NCBI GenBank assembly: GCA_910591455.2
Contig: OU342809.1
Span: 26,983,556-27,047,555 of the forward strand
DNA: 64,000 nt
Origin: Pholis gunnellus
Lineage: Eukaryota; Chordata; Actinopteri; Perciformes; Pholidae
Direction: 5' to 3'
In this document: positions 50,601-62,500 of the stretch, in pieces
Layout: each line of letters begins with the position of its first letter
How positions within the stretch are numbered: position 1 is the first letter of the stretch
Made by a program: the position numbers and the translations under genes
Notes under the pieces: generated by a model
The model's input: the letters and a program-made list of their open reading frames with translations, nothing else
What the model was told of the DNA's origin: nothing
Databases searched by the model: none

Positions 50601-53600
50601 AAAGAGAACTTAATTGTCTCAGTTTAAAGTCCAAGGGTCAACAATTTATTTTAAATATAGATGTAATATTTTCCAAAATTCACAACATGTTCTCATCTAA
50701 TTCGGCTTCAATCTATATTTGTTGCCATTTAGCCTTTTAAAAACAACATTTACACTGCGATCAAAAACTGCAACTGTATGCTGTTAACGGAGCACACAGT
50801 GTTAATTTGTTTGTTATTTTTGTCAATTTGAACAACCCGTTTACCTATAATATAGTAATTTTATCATTTTATACATTGCCAATATAAAAAATATCCCTTA
50901 ATTCAATGAGTATTTTGTGGTTCTTTATGTTTCTCTAAATTCGCTTAATATCTTTCGAAGGGAGTAATTATAATTATGTCAGGAAAATGAAACATGCCAT
51001 TTCATAGAAGCATCTGTTTGACTTTTACCTTTACATTTCTTCCTAGAAAATGGGTGACGACCTTTTCCCAAAGAAGGACGGAACGATGCTGACCTCTGAC
51101 ACAGACTATGTGGACGTCTGGAGGGTAAGATGCGTTACGGGGGAAGTAATCTGACTCAACCCAAAATGCAGAAAAACAGAACACTGAGATGGAGAGACGA
51201 TGCAAATGTTGTGTTTGCAGGGGATGGAAGCCCTGCAAGCCTCAGGGAAGGTGAAAAGCATCGGTGTGTCCAACTTCAGCATCCTGCAGCTGGAGAGACT
51301 TCTTGCTCTGTGCAGGGTGCCCCCAGCTGTCAACCAGGTACTGCAAATGTAGCTCCTTTAGTGACGTAAGTGGAGGAAAGTCTGTACATTCCTATTCCTA
51401 TTTCCTTATACCTTCACACCTTATAAGTATGGACCCATGTCCCACATTTTGGTACAAGTACAAAGTGAGTGACGATATGAGCAACATAGTATCAAACAAT
51501 GATGCCATATAATGACACCGGACAATGGGTCTCACAATGATGTGATACAGTTTTGTATGTTGTGATCATATGGCATTGTAATTCATCATATGATATCAAG
51601 ATAAGAGATGAAAAAAACATTTCAACAGCAAAGAATCCAGAATATTCATCTATGACATTATTAAATATCATTCAACTGATGTCAACATATTGCATTACAT
51701 GATGAATGATGTCAAGAATAGATATTTACGATGTTAGATGACACCATATACATGAGTTCATGCAACAGAATTAATTGGAAATGTGTTAATGAAATGTAAT
51801 TATGTAAGGATGAGTTAATACAATGTAATGATAGGATGATGTGTTCGTGCAATGTAATGATGTGAGGATGTGTTCGTGCAATGTCATGATGTGAGAATGT
51901 GTTCGTGCAATGTAATGATGTGAGGATGTGGTCGTGCAATGTATTGATGTGAGGATCTGTTCATGCAATGTCATGATGTGAGAATGTGTTCGTGCAATGT
52001 AATGTGAGGATGTGGTCGTGCAATGTAATTATGTGAGAATATGTTCGTGCAATGTAATTATGTGCGGATGTGTTTGTACAATGTAATTATGTGCTGTAAT
52101 TATGTGCTGTAATCACTTTATCACGCAATGATGCAACTTCCATATTTCAACATAATGTAATGAATGACAGGTTGTGCATAGTTATTCAGCTTTTGTTTGG
52201 TGTTATATCATCCATAGATTGAGCTCCATCCCTACCTGGTGCAGACAGAGATGATAGAGTTCTGTAAATCAAAGAGCATCGCCCTGACTGCCTACAGTCC
52301 CTTTGGCTCGCCGCAGAGACCCCCAGAGATGTAAGTATCCCTCATACACTCCACTGACTCAGACTGACTTTGCTCGGAGATCATTTTGTGATCCAAATTC
52401 GATTCAATTTGTTAGCATAGTTTGCCCCAAAGAGGACACATTTATTTAGATCAACTTTGTGTTAGTTCGTATTGCACAGTTACAACCAAAGTAGAGCTTG
52501 TAAACAAGTCAGTTTACTCAGGATTTGTTTATTGTACACAAAGGTATCTGTCATCTTATAACCAACCCTTTGTCATCTTCACTCCATAGATTTCAGATAA
52601 ATGGAGCTGTTTCCATCTCTTTATTTACAAATAGGATCAACCTTGGACATGAAGTCTAGGTTAAAAAACAACAACAAAAACAACAGTAAATTATAAAATA
52701 AAGGGAACACACATTTCCTTTTCATTCATGCATTCGCTTTAATAATTAAATGAAAACAAATGTGATAAAGACAATTATTTAGCTTTTTCCAAAACAGAAT
52801 TAATTGCTTTGCAATGTTACACTGACATTGTAGAGTTTCCTGGAGCAAAACTCCTCCCTTATAACTGCTGACAGTCAATCAGAAAAGTTTAGCATTTTGT
52901 TTCTATCTCAAAAAAGCCTCCTTGCACCTCCTCATGGAAGCTTTTCACAGTGGTTTGTATTTGATGTGTACGTTACGATGTATCCAGAACCCTCGTGTCA
53001 TCTGAATGAATTTCTATCTAATTTTCAACTACTTATTTACTTCCCTTTCTGTTTTTGTTTTCAATGTCTTTTGAATGCAATTGTGATGCATTCTTAAAGT
53101 CTTATGTTAATGTTAAATATATATTTTTTGCCCTTGTAAAGTGCTTTGAACGGCCTTTTGTCTGCATAGTGCAATCCTGTGCTCTGGTCTTTTGTATCTC
53201 GCCTATCTCAGGTTCAGAGGAGTCCTTGATCCGCACAAGCTCCTGGAGGACCCAGTCGTAGCAGATATAGCCAAGAAGCACAGACGCAGCCCTGCACAGG
53301 TCAGCGTAGTCTACTGTGGTCTAAGTGTGTGTGTGTGTGTGTGTGTATTACTTTGTTAGTAACAGTGGTACTCCCCCAGGTGTTGCTGAGGTACCATGTG
53401 CAGCAGGGTATTGCAGTCATCCCTAAGAGTGACAAGCCTCATCGCATCCTTGAGAATACAAAGGTAACACCTCTTCCTCTTACGGTTTCCGTCGCTCAGG
53501 CTCACTCCTAAGAATTGTATTTTTATGACAATGGTGCGATCATTAGACATTGTTCAGTCTTTCGTCTGCAACTTGCTCCTACAAGTTGTGGTCCAACCAT

Positions 53601-54930
53601 AGTCTAGAGATAACAAGTGGACGTAGTCATCGCGACGTAGCCCATTGGTTTGTGGACTGCCGTTTAGAAGCCTTGAGTGCGGCAATTTCGCCATCGCCAT
53701 GTTGTTTTTTTGCAACCAATTATATTTGGAATGCGAAGGAGTGACGTGGAGACACCGTATACGGCTGACAGCAACCTGTCAATCACAGTAAGCCCGACTT
53801 AACGCATACTCCACTTTATGGTCTATTTGACTCTAAATGGACCATCATTTACTAAATGAACATCATGCTGTATTGAAGAAGACTTGAAACTAGAGATTGA
53901 GACCATAAACTCATGTTTACAATGTTTACTGAGGTAATAAATCAAGAGAGAAGTAGAGTCACTTTCTCATAGACTTCTATACAATCTGACTTAACTGTCT
54001 ACGTAGATCATTGGTTTATATTGGATGAGAACACCCAGTAATTGCTTCATTTTTATAAAAAAAAAATGTGCACAGTCATTTTATTGTACTGTTTGTGTCA
54101 AATCAGTGGCTATGCATCAGTTTTAAATAGCCCATGATTACACTCACTTTTTTTCAAATTCTTAAAATCATTTCACCAATATTTGTGAATTTCAATGACA
54201 CATGTAGGGACAAACTAAGCTAACTAAACTAATTGTTTTTGTCTTACATTAACGTAAGTAATTTGCACCAACTCAATCTTAACTAAGCTAACAAGCTAGC
54301 TTCTAGCAAAACATTTCAACATCCATTGCTGCTAGCAGCGTAATGATGTTCTCACATAGCCTGCACAAGATAACTATTGACCAGTTTCATAAATTATGAA
54401 TACATCTCATCTTGTCTTTTTGTTTGTACTTGGATTTACTGACCACACCGTTTATCAGACCACTAAATTAGACAAGAATTAGCATAGCTAGCTAGCACAC
54501 CCAGTGTCCTTCCGTGATCATGTAAACCATGCTGCTAGCGTGGCTAAACAAACCCATACAAAATTTCAGAATACTAAAAAGTCCCTCTTCTCACGATGCA
54601 TACTGCCAGCGTTGTATCATCATTCGACTCAACATAATGTATTTCCCCTTAGAAAGGCTGGTATATATACACTGCAAAATAAAATCGGTATAGTTGTCTG
54701 TAAAATCCATTTGTCCAAATCAGTTTCGATGTTTGTGCAGATCTTTGACTTCAGTCTGACTGAAGAAGACATGAGAGCACTGAGAGGACTGCACCGAGGG
54801 TGGAGGGCCTGCATGCTCGAAGAGTAAGTGGACACACAGCAAAAAGGTTCTGCAAAGTGCCGCTGTTCTCACAGTGATGCCTGTTCTGTTTCTCAGAGTC
54901 AAGTCTCATCCGTACTACCCGTTCGTATGA
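44617..54930 (+). CDS. Aldo-keto reductase, AKR1 family
   Basis: Ten coding exons: 44617-44697, 49003-49179, 50331-50447, 51047-51124, 51221-51337, 52218-52330, 53212-53299, 53380-53463, 54741-54823 and 54897-54930. They give 323 aa, normal for AKR1. NADPH-dependent cytosolic reductase of aldehydes, ketones or steroids. The catalytic tetrad is complete: Asp52 and Tyr57 in RHIDTAHSYKNE, Lys86 (IVSK) and His119 (LVHFP). It is shifted by nine from human AKR1B1, in line with the longer N-terminus. NADPH-site IPKSDKPHRILEN and GVSNFSILQLERLL are intact. The C-terminal loop that sets substrate choice is short (RACMLEEVKSHPYYPFV), so the subfamily is not certain; AKR1E- or AKR1B/A-like are possible. 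The ATG is the first in the exon; the open frame upstream has no ATG. Intron 7 is only 80 nt; intron 1 is 4.3 kb and full of mobile DNA. A possible ATTAAA signal lies at 55207. Confidence 0.93.
45030..45368 (+). pseudogene. Harbinger transposase, N-terminal fragment
   Basis: Reads RLELDPLDKLPLP, then RDRQDPLSHHDDFLYERYRF and CRQGIIYL, then LNTTRHLLSHG. The DDFLYERYRF block followed by I-x-YL is the N-terminal signature of HARBI1-like transposases. It stops at 45366-45368 with no catalytic DDE region. Confidence 0.8.
46030..46215 (-). pseudogene. Harbinger Myb/SANT-like protein, fragment
   Basis: The minus-strand translation gives NKRKERASFFSADEQEMIM, then NAYEEFKTIIMAKSNAARAR and REAWQNIVDFV. 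This is the Myb-like DNA-binding segment of the second Harbinger gene. No complete reading frame remains. Its opposite orientation to the transposase is the usual arrangement. Confidence 0.75.
46990..48290. repeat. Large inverted duplication, arms about 330 bp
   Basis: Left arm about 47015-47345 and right arm about 47940-48275 are inverted copies. Both contain ggcaaatcactgtcaaaatc, the ctcgcgcgagcaaaa subrepeats and gggcggacccagtctccatt. Both stay open over about 80 codons in matching frames, but the text is low-complexity (REQNS-REQKS) and no domain is seen. The 0.6-kb spacer is not shared. Could be two insertions of one repeat or the ends of a larger element. Confidence 0.8.
48300..49002 (+). 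other. End of AKR intron 1, nothing seen
   Basis: AT-rich sequence between the inverted duplication and the exon 2 acceptor (cttcttgcag). No repeat end or gene recognised. Confidence 0.4.
51838..52095 (+). repeat. 29-bp minisatellite, about 9 copies, in AKR intron 5
   Basis: Unit tgtgttcgtgcaatgtaatg plus atgtgagga, with substitutions and a few shortened units toward the right end. Open antisense frames of the type HIITLHEH are products of the repeat. Confidence 0.92.
53322..53347 (+). repeat. (GT)n microsatellite in an 80-nt intron
   Basis: About 12 GT units inside AKR intron 7 (53300-53379), taking up roughly a third of it. Confidence 0.95.
53585..54000 (+). repeat. Dispersed repeat family R1, copy 3 (forward, longest)
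   Basis: Runs from about gtggacgtagtcatcgcgac, through gtttgtggactgccgttt and tgaagaagacttgaaactag, to ctcatagacttctata. Lies in AKR intron 8. It joins the left part seen at 58496-58548 to the right part seen at 24948-25280, so it is the best reference copy. Confidence 0.75.
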
Positions 54931-56517
54931 GGAGAAGACACGGCACACTGGATCTACTAATACCATGACAACCAACGAGACTCAAGACCGGCTACATGCA
55001 GTCTACACACAGTATCAGTATTACATGCTGTGATTCATCAGTGCCTTGTTTGCATAATACTCAAGATAGAATGTGAAGACAAATCTCATGAATGTGACTT
55101 CACAAATATCAGTTCGTCCATCAGCTCTGAAAAGTGGGGTGCCTAATTTTCTAATGTTTTTGTGTCATGAACGAAAAACTATGTTTGTGTTAACAGCTGC
55201 ATTTTAATTAAAGACAATTCAACAAAAATGCACAGTCCAGCAAATAATTCAGAAAAAACTTTTTTTGTTACAATATGTTTTTTTTTTTTACATACACTCT
55301 ATTATGTGAGTTAAGGTAGTTTTGCTGGATGAAACATTTAATTTCATTTAATGTATTTGCGCTTTGGTGTCCAACAGAGTACAAACAAATCTCTTCATAT
55401 ACACAAACACATGACATGACCCATTAACGGCGCATCACATGGTGGTGGCACACACTGTGTCACCACGGAACAATGCCAATGGAAAGTCAATCAGGATCCT
55501 TTTTTGTGGTTGACACGCAAATGAAATCTACGTGACTACGCAACGGTCAGATGTAGTGATGTAGTATGATCGGTGAGTGGTTGAGGTGGATGGGTCAACA
55601 ACACAGGACCTTAACCCTGAGATGTTGAGTACTGGTGAAGTTACATTTGTGATGTTTTTTGCTGAAATGTAATTTACATTTAAGAGGTCGCTGGCGTTTC
55701 GTATTTCTGTGAGATCATTCAAATTAATCTATTTCTGTACTCCAGAGGAAGCGGTAACAATGTATCTTTGTCAATTCCATCACTTTTAGTCCTGCAAAGC
55801 CGATTAACCTTGGAGCCAGAATGATGATTATGAGGGACTCTTCGGATTTTTATGCCTCCACAACGCTTCAGTCGTGGCCGGAATGTCCGTCCATTCCATG
55901 TTTTCGTGAATGTGATACCTCAGGAACACCTGGAGGGCATTTCTTCATATTTGACACAGACGTCCACTAGCACAGAAGATTAAACTAATTCAAATTTGGT
56001 GGTCAAAGGTTCCTTTGACCTCAAGCAACACATTTTTGGCCATAACTCAAGAATTCATATCTAATTGTGACAATTTCTAACATGAAAATTTGGAAAAAGT
56101 GATTTGGACAGACATGGATGTAAACTGCTACTTGACTGGTTGGGGGGAGGCATATAACCGCAAGGTGGAAATTCTGGCCTACCACGACAGTCACCTAGCC
56201 CATATATCTGCCTATACAGTGTTAATACTCAGGTATGCAGTGTGTAACTCAACTTTAGGTCTTGTAGGAGATTTATAAATGAAAGCAGAGTGAATTCTTC
56301 TTTTCTCTCCCATCCCCCTTACTAATCATAAGTTCTTAACCAAAAAAGTAGTTAATTCAGTGGTGACAGTTATTGCCACCTCTCTGCCTTTGTGACGCTG
56401 CACTGCCCCAGAACATGATTCTGATACCCGTGTAAGGGACATAACAAAATATGTTTCTTCTATTAAAAAGATTTATCAGAAATATTTTTGGACAAAGAGA
56501 GTTCTTCATTACCGCTG
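54931..56517. other. Convergent intergenic region, AKR and klhl36 3' ends
   Basis: AKR 3' UTR probably ends after the ATTAAA near 55207. 55850-56100 resembles a common fish repeat (atttcttcatatttgacaca then aatttggtggtcaaaggttc). The part next to 56518 is probably klhl36 3' UTR. Confidence 0.5.
55850..56100. repeat. Dispersed non-coding repeat
   Basis: Contains atttcttcatatttgacaca, aatttggtggtcaaaggttc and ataactcaagaattcatatc. I remember this order as a frequent fish repeat. No protein is encoded. Confidence 0.5.
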
Positions 56518-59500
56518 CTACGTGGGGTGTAATCTTCCTTTCATCCTTTGTCCTATCTTCTTCATCTCCGAAGAGGGTGATGATGGTGAGGGCTTCACTG
56601 TGCAGACGCATGCCGAGGCCCCTGCGATACATTTCGGCAGGTCGGGTCCTCTGGACCATGAGCCCTCGTCAGGGTCGTACACCTGAGTGGCCCTGGAGAA
56701 CACCATGCTCTCCCAGCTGTAGCCTCCGAGCACGTAGATCCTCCCCACCCACACCGCAAGCCCCGCCTCGCTGTTGGGCAGCAGCAGCGGCGCCACCCGC
56801 GTCCACTGGCCGCTGCATGGGTCGTAAGACTCCACCTGAAGGATGTCGAAGCGCTCCGTGGTGTCCTCGTGGTCGTCGCTGCCCCCGATGGCGTAGATGA
56901 GGTGGTTAGGGGAGGCCATGCAGTGCCAGCCCCTCGCCAGGGACATGGCCCGGCACTCCACCCACACCTCGCTGTCCCGTGATGGATCGAAGCTCAGCAC
57001 GTCGCGGCGGTATGGGCCGATCTGGTAGTCGTGACCACCTGAGATGTAGACTACACCGCGGTGGACTGTTCCAGCGTGGCCGTAAGTGGACCTAGGAAAG
57101 ACAAATGTTCTATGTTCTTTATGATACATTCTCAGGGGACCATAAATGCCAAACTTCACGGCATACCCAGCCGTCAGAGAAATGTCCCCATAAAACAGCA
57201 AACCCAGTGGCAACACGTGTCCCTACCGGGGCAGTCCTGCCACGTAGGACCAGCAATCCTCAGTGGGACAGTACACCTCCACAGAGGACAACGCTCCGGC
57301 GTCGTTCCTCCCACCCACGGCGATCAGGCAGTCTCCCACTGCCACCAGGTAAAAATCCACTCGCCGCTCATTCATCGGGGCGCCCTGGAAAAAAAAGCAT
57401 CACACCGTCACTGTGCGTGGGCGACTTGGCTGATAAAAGACAAGCGCCAACAAACATAAGAGAACCATGGGGACGCCTCCTTTACTCTCTACAGAAATGT
57501 ACATTTCTCACAGTACCCTGGCCCACTGGTTGTGGCGGGGGTCGTATCTGTACAGCAGGTTGCAGGCGGCATCTCCGCCGTTGTCCCTGGACAAGCTTCC
57601 CCCGGCAGTAAAGATGAAGCCCCCCAGCACTGCCAGGCAGTGGTGGCTCCGCTTGGCCGGCAGCTCGGTTTCCACCTCCCAGATCCCTGTTTCACCGTCC
57701 AGCCGGCAAACATTGGCGCTCAGCTCCTCGCCACGTTCCGACACCTTGAGGAGTAAAAAGAGAGGAGGGTTAAGCGATCAGGCATGGTTATTAAAAAGCA
57801 AAAAAGTGTGCCAGTCACTGTCTATTTGTTTAATGGTTATGAGATATTACAAGGTCACAACTTGAGACACAATTAGTCAAGTTTTTAGGGAATCAAAGCT
57901 GCATTCCAATTTGCATACTTTGCCTTTTTTACGTTTAGTTCATACTGCAGTTGCCCTAATAAAGTAGGTACTGAGGCATCCGGTATGCATTCAATTGGGA
58001 CATACATCCTCATAACATGACACCTTGAACTTGACCTTGTTGCTCATACGTCTGCTAGGCAAAGGTCAGAACAGCCTGAAAAGCGGGCTACCGGACATTG
58101 TAGAACATCCTGGTATTTTTTGACATTCTATGCATTGTGACAATCTGTTTCCGGCACACTAAATAGTATGGTAGTATGGGTATTTGAAAGCACAGCAAGT
58201 CTTTATTTCTGCAGCTAAAGTCTGACTCAGGTTTCAAGTCAGCACAGAAAGTGACAAATATTCATATACTCATTTTCAAGCAAAAACAAATTAACCAAAA
58301 ATGTCAAGAGGATAACACCTTGTCATATAAGAGTCTACTTTGTGGACTAATAACAGATTAACTGTAAATAGCTACATTGTAGTCTCAAAAAATGTAAGTC
58401 ATCGTTATCACAGGTGAGCAATCACCTGTGAAGTCTATATATGTATATAGACTATATACATATATAGACTATATACATAGTCTATATCTAAGATGTGGAC
58501 GTAGTCACTCTTTGGTTTGTGGACTGCCGTTTTGAAGCCTTGAGTTTGCTGCTTGGTCTGTACCTCTCCTCCGATCAGCAGCAGCCGCTCTGCTCCCCCC
58601 CTCAGCGTGGTGCGTCCTGTTTGCAGGAGCGGCTGGGCGCTGGGCCTGGCGTGGTACGCCAGGGCTTCCTCCACCAGGGCCTCGCAGCCGGCCTCCTTCG
58701 TCGGAAGGGCCCGCAGCGCCGGCAGCACCCGGTCCGCCAGCTCCCCCACCGGCATCAGGGGGAAGCGGACGTTGGAGAGGAGCTGCGTGGCGTGGGCCGT
58801 CCGCTCGGGGGCCTCGCCTAGCCACCGCAGGGCGGCCTGGAAAAGCTCCTGCTCACCGTCATGCTGGACCTGACGACGAAGAGAGGAGCGGCGTCTTGTA
58901 AATCTTTGCCCCCAAAGGTCAAGAATAAACTTACAGTGTCAACATCTGAACAAGCAGTGCAGCATTTACCTGGCCACTAGCGAGGTAGGACGCGAGTTTG
59001 TGTGGCGGGGTGTTGCGGAGGAAGTCTGGAGTGAGGGAGAGCGTGGCGAAGCGCGCAAGGACAAAGCGGTCGATGAAGGTGTCGAGTCGCTCCAGGCTGT
59101 AGAGCTGGGCCAGCTCCTGCAGGTACAGGTAGTTGTCCTCGCTCACCTCCCTCTCCAGGTACTGGCAGCAGAAATCCACCGCTCGCCACACCTGAACAGC
59201 AGCAGGATTTTTACATTTCACATGTCCCCTTAAAACCTTTTGGACCCTAAGCCTTTTTTTAGGCCTTTTCTCGAAAATTGTAACCCATACAAAAGAGACT
59301 ACAATTCTGTAACTACAAGGTCTATTTTAAAAATGTTGATGCTTGAATAACACTAGGGATTGTGAGATTTGATGAGATGAGTAAATATTGTGTATATGTT
59401 ACTGGTTAATAGTAGCTGAAGACTGAACACAGCAAACAGGGAAAATTCCCAAGTTCGTCTGAAGAAAAAGCACTGTAATTTATTAAATAAGGCCCTGGCT

Positions 59501-62500
59501 AGCCTAAAAACATTCCCAATTCATAGCACAAAGGGTGCAGGAACCTCACAAAAAGATTTGGTGTAAATAAAGTGAAGCAAACCCCAATTATAGGTGTTTA
59601 TCTAAAAAAAAACATGCGAAATTCTCATTTTATATACTTTATAATTATATATTTCACTTTATTTGTCACTCATATTGTACAATCTATCCTAACAGAGCTG
59701 TTTGGCATCATTTTGGCATAATTCTGACCCATTCTGACCCATTTTGACCCATTTTGACCCATTTTGACGTGTCATATCTCTCCTGGATGTCTCTGTCTGT
59801 TTGTCTGGAGCCCTTGCTCAGCCTGTGGTTGGTGGATCTTGTCATGTGACATCTCATTAGCTCCAGGTGCTCAAAACGAACACACTCGTGTGTTTCATGA
59901 AGTGATTGACAGAAGTTTGAGCCAATAAAACTCCAAAACCGTGCAGCGGTCAGCCCCCAAGCCCCAAGCCCCTGTATGATTCGCCGCCGGCATTCTGACC
60001 ACCATTTTGGCTCAGATGAATGGAGAAACTCCATTTTAAGTTCCAGACGTACCTACTGAGCAGACGAACACATTACTAATAAGGAATAATTGCGGATTTC
60101 ACCGTTTTGGCCCTCAAAACCGTCTCAAGGTATGATACAGTTATAATATTTTCGCAGTGTGGGAGTTGTGCTTTCTGTGGCTTGTTGGCTGTAACTCCTG
60201 AACGCTTTGACGGAGAGTAATTTGGAAGCTACCGTTGAACTCTGTGTGGAATGCTAATGTTGTTAGCGGTGTGATTTGCCGGGTAAGATGCTATGCCCGA
60301 GATTCACGAAGCATTCTCTGAGTTGTTGTCTTGCCGGCTGTGGCGATATTGTGGCGAATCTTCTTAGTTAGTTAGTAGAATAGTTTATAATGGTGTTTGT
60401 AGTGTGTAAAATGGTTAACGTGATTACATTAAGGAGACTTTTTTCGATAAAAAAAAAAAAAAAAAAATGTAATTTCTTTTTTTAATGTCTTTAAGAACTT
60501 TAATTTCTACGACGCTCTCTTCGATTAAAAATCTCGTAAACCCCAAATGGGGCTCGCTCGGGTCCAGGAGGTTAAAGAACAACTGGTTTGTTTCCATCAT
60601 GAGGAATTATACTGTTGTTGTTTTTTATTTCCAAACAAATTAACACTATATTTTTACCTCTTATTAATTATTTATAACCACTATATAAACAATGAATCAC
60701 TGCTTTATAACATGCTGGTTATTAACAGGACGTTCTTTAAATCCTCATACTATAAAGCATTCCTAGGTGGCGTATAAACAGTTAATTAACGCATGATAAC
60801 ATACAGAAGTTATAATCAAATATGATTATATATTCACAGCCGTTTTTAAAGCACCACAAACCTGTTTTAAACCTGCTGTAAATGTGTACAGTTACTAAAT
60901 GTTTTTTACAAAACTTTTTTTCTGGGAACTTTTTAAATATGACAAAATCATTGCGGCCCAAATCAAAATAGAGCGATTTTTCGTTCCTGACCATCTTTAC
61001 TGCCATTCCCACGTCACCTTTTATTATCTTAAATAGGTAAACCAGACATTTAGAAGAGATCGTTGGTTTAATGCCTGTGTTATAGAAAACATATACACAT
61101 GTTGAATACTTTATGAATGAGACCAAATAAATACATTTTGGCAGATTTATCTCATTAGGTTCAATGTTATAAGTAGACTGCAATTATGAGAACATTAAGG
61201 CTCCTTCATGTGGCTTAAAGGTGTACTGGTCATATAAATGTTAAATAAAGCACTATGGGGGCTAATTTATTTGGCAACCCAGCCCAACCCAGTGTTTGGA
61301 AATGAGTGCTTTATAAAACGCCTTAAAATAAATTTCTTAAAATGTATATTCAATACAAATTATTTTAGACACTGTAGTATCTGTACATGTGCATGAATAA
61401 ATGCTTGATAATACAACTGAAAGACTATGAAGGAATGACAAACATTATTCACCACAGCCCTTTTTGGCGTATCTATGGCAGCTGGTTCAATTTCAACTTC
61501 TATCATTTACATATGCGTAATATGATGACGCACCCTAGTTCATCTATACATTTACTATCATGTGTTGAACAGTGTCTCACCTGCACAAGGTGGGCAGCTT
61601 CCAGCACATGGTCAATATTTCCTCCATCCAATGGCAGCTCTCCGCTGTACAGGAAGTCAACAACAGCGTTCAGACCGATGTAGGACACACCGACCAGCTC
61701 AACCTGCAGACAGGAAGAGGACAGCGGAGGTTAATCAGGCGTTGGACATTTGAGAACGTCCGTCTGTGCCCCGGTGCATCGTCCTACGGTGCGTTTACCT
61801 CCTCCTGGCGTTGCTCCCTCATGCCCAGGGTGAACATGGCGTGGAAGTACGGGCTGGAGACGGCCAACAGGGCTCGGTGAGCGGGAACCCGCTGGTTGTC
61901 CGCCATCAGCACTACGTCGCAGAACTGTCCGTGCTGCCGCTGCTCGTCGAGGCCCCGCAACACCTCCACAGCTTGGTCCACCCAGTGGAACACCTGCCAA
62001 CACAACGCGGTTTGCAAGATTTTTCAAACAGTACACACAAAACATACTGTGCATAACATTTTCTGCTCAGTTAAGTTTGTTCATCTTCTGCTTAAATCTG
62101 ACAGTTCAGTTCAGGCTAGTTCTTTTGAAACGAGTCAGTCAGTCTTTCCTCGAGTCCTGACTTAACATGCTGCATAGCCCCGCCTCTACAGCCTCCAACT
62201 CCTCTGATGCATTTAATAAATAATGCTGGAAGGGAGGGTTTTATTCAGGCGGCAACCTCTGTGTCTAAAAAGTGAAGCCAATGCGGAAGTGCCTTAAATC
62301 TGCATTTTCTCTAATGTCCACCAGGGGGCGACTCCTCTGGTTGTATAGAAGTCTATGAGAAAATGACTCTACTTCTCTCTTGATTTATTACCTCAGTAAA
62401 CATTGTAAACATGAGTTTATGGTCTCAATCTCTAGTTTCAAGTCTTCTTCAATACAGCATGATGTTCATTTTGTAAGTTATTCAATTCAAAATAAATCCC

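Noticed and set aside
56451..57865. Plus-strand open frames opposite klhl36 exons
   Set aside because: They are antisense shadows of GC-rich Kelch exons that match KLHL36 closely.
59708..60034. Minus-strand 108-residue frame in klhl36 intron 3
   Set aside because: Ends in the decamer repeat and lies in what looks like a dispersed repeat; no domain.
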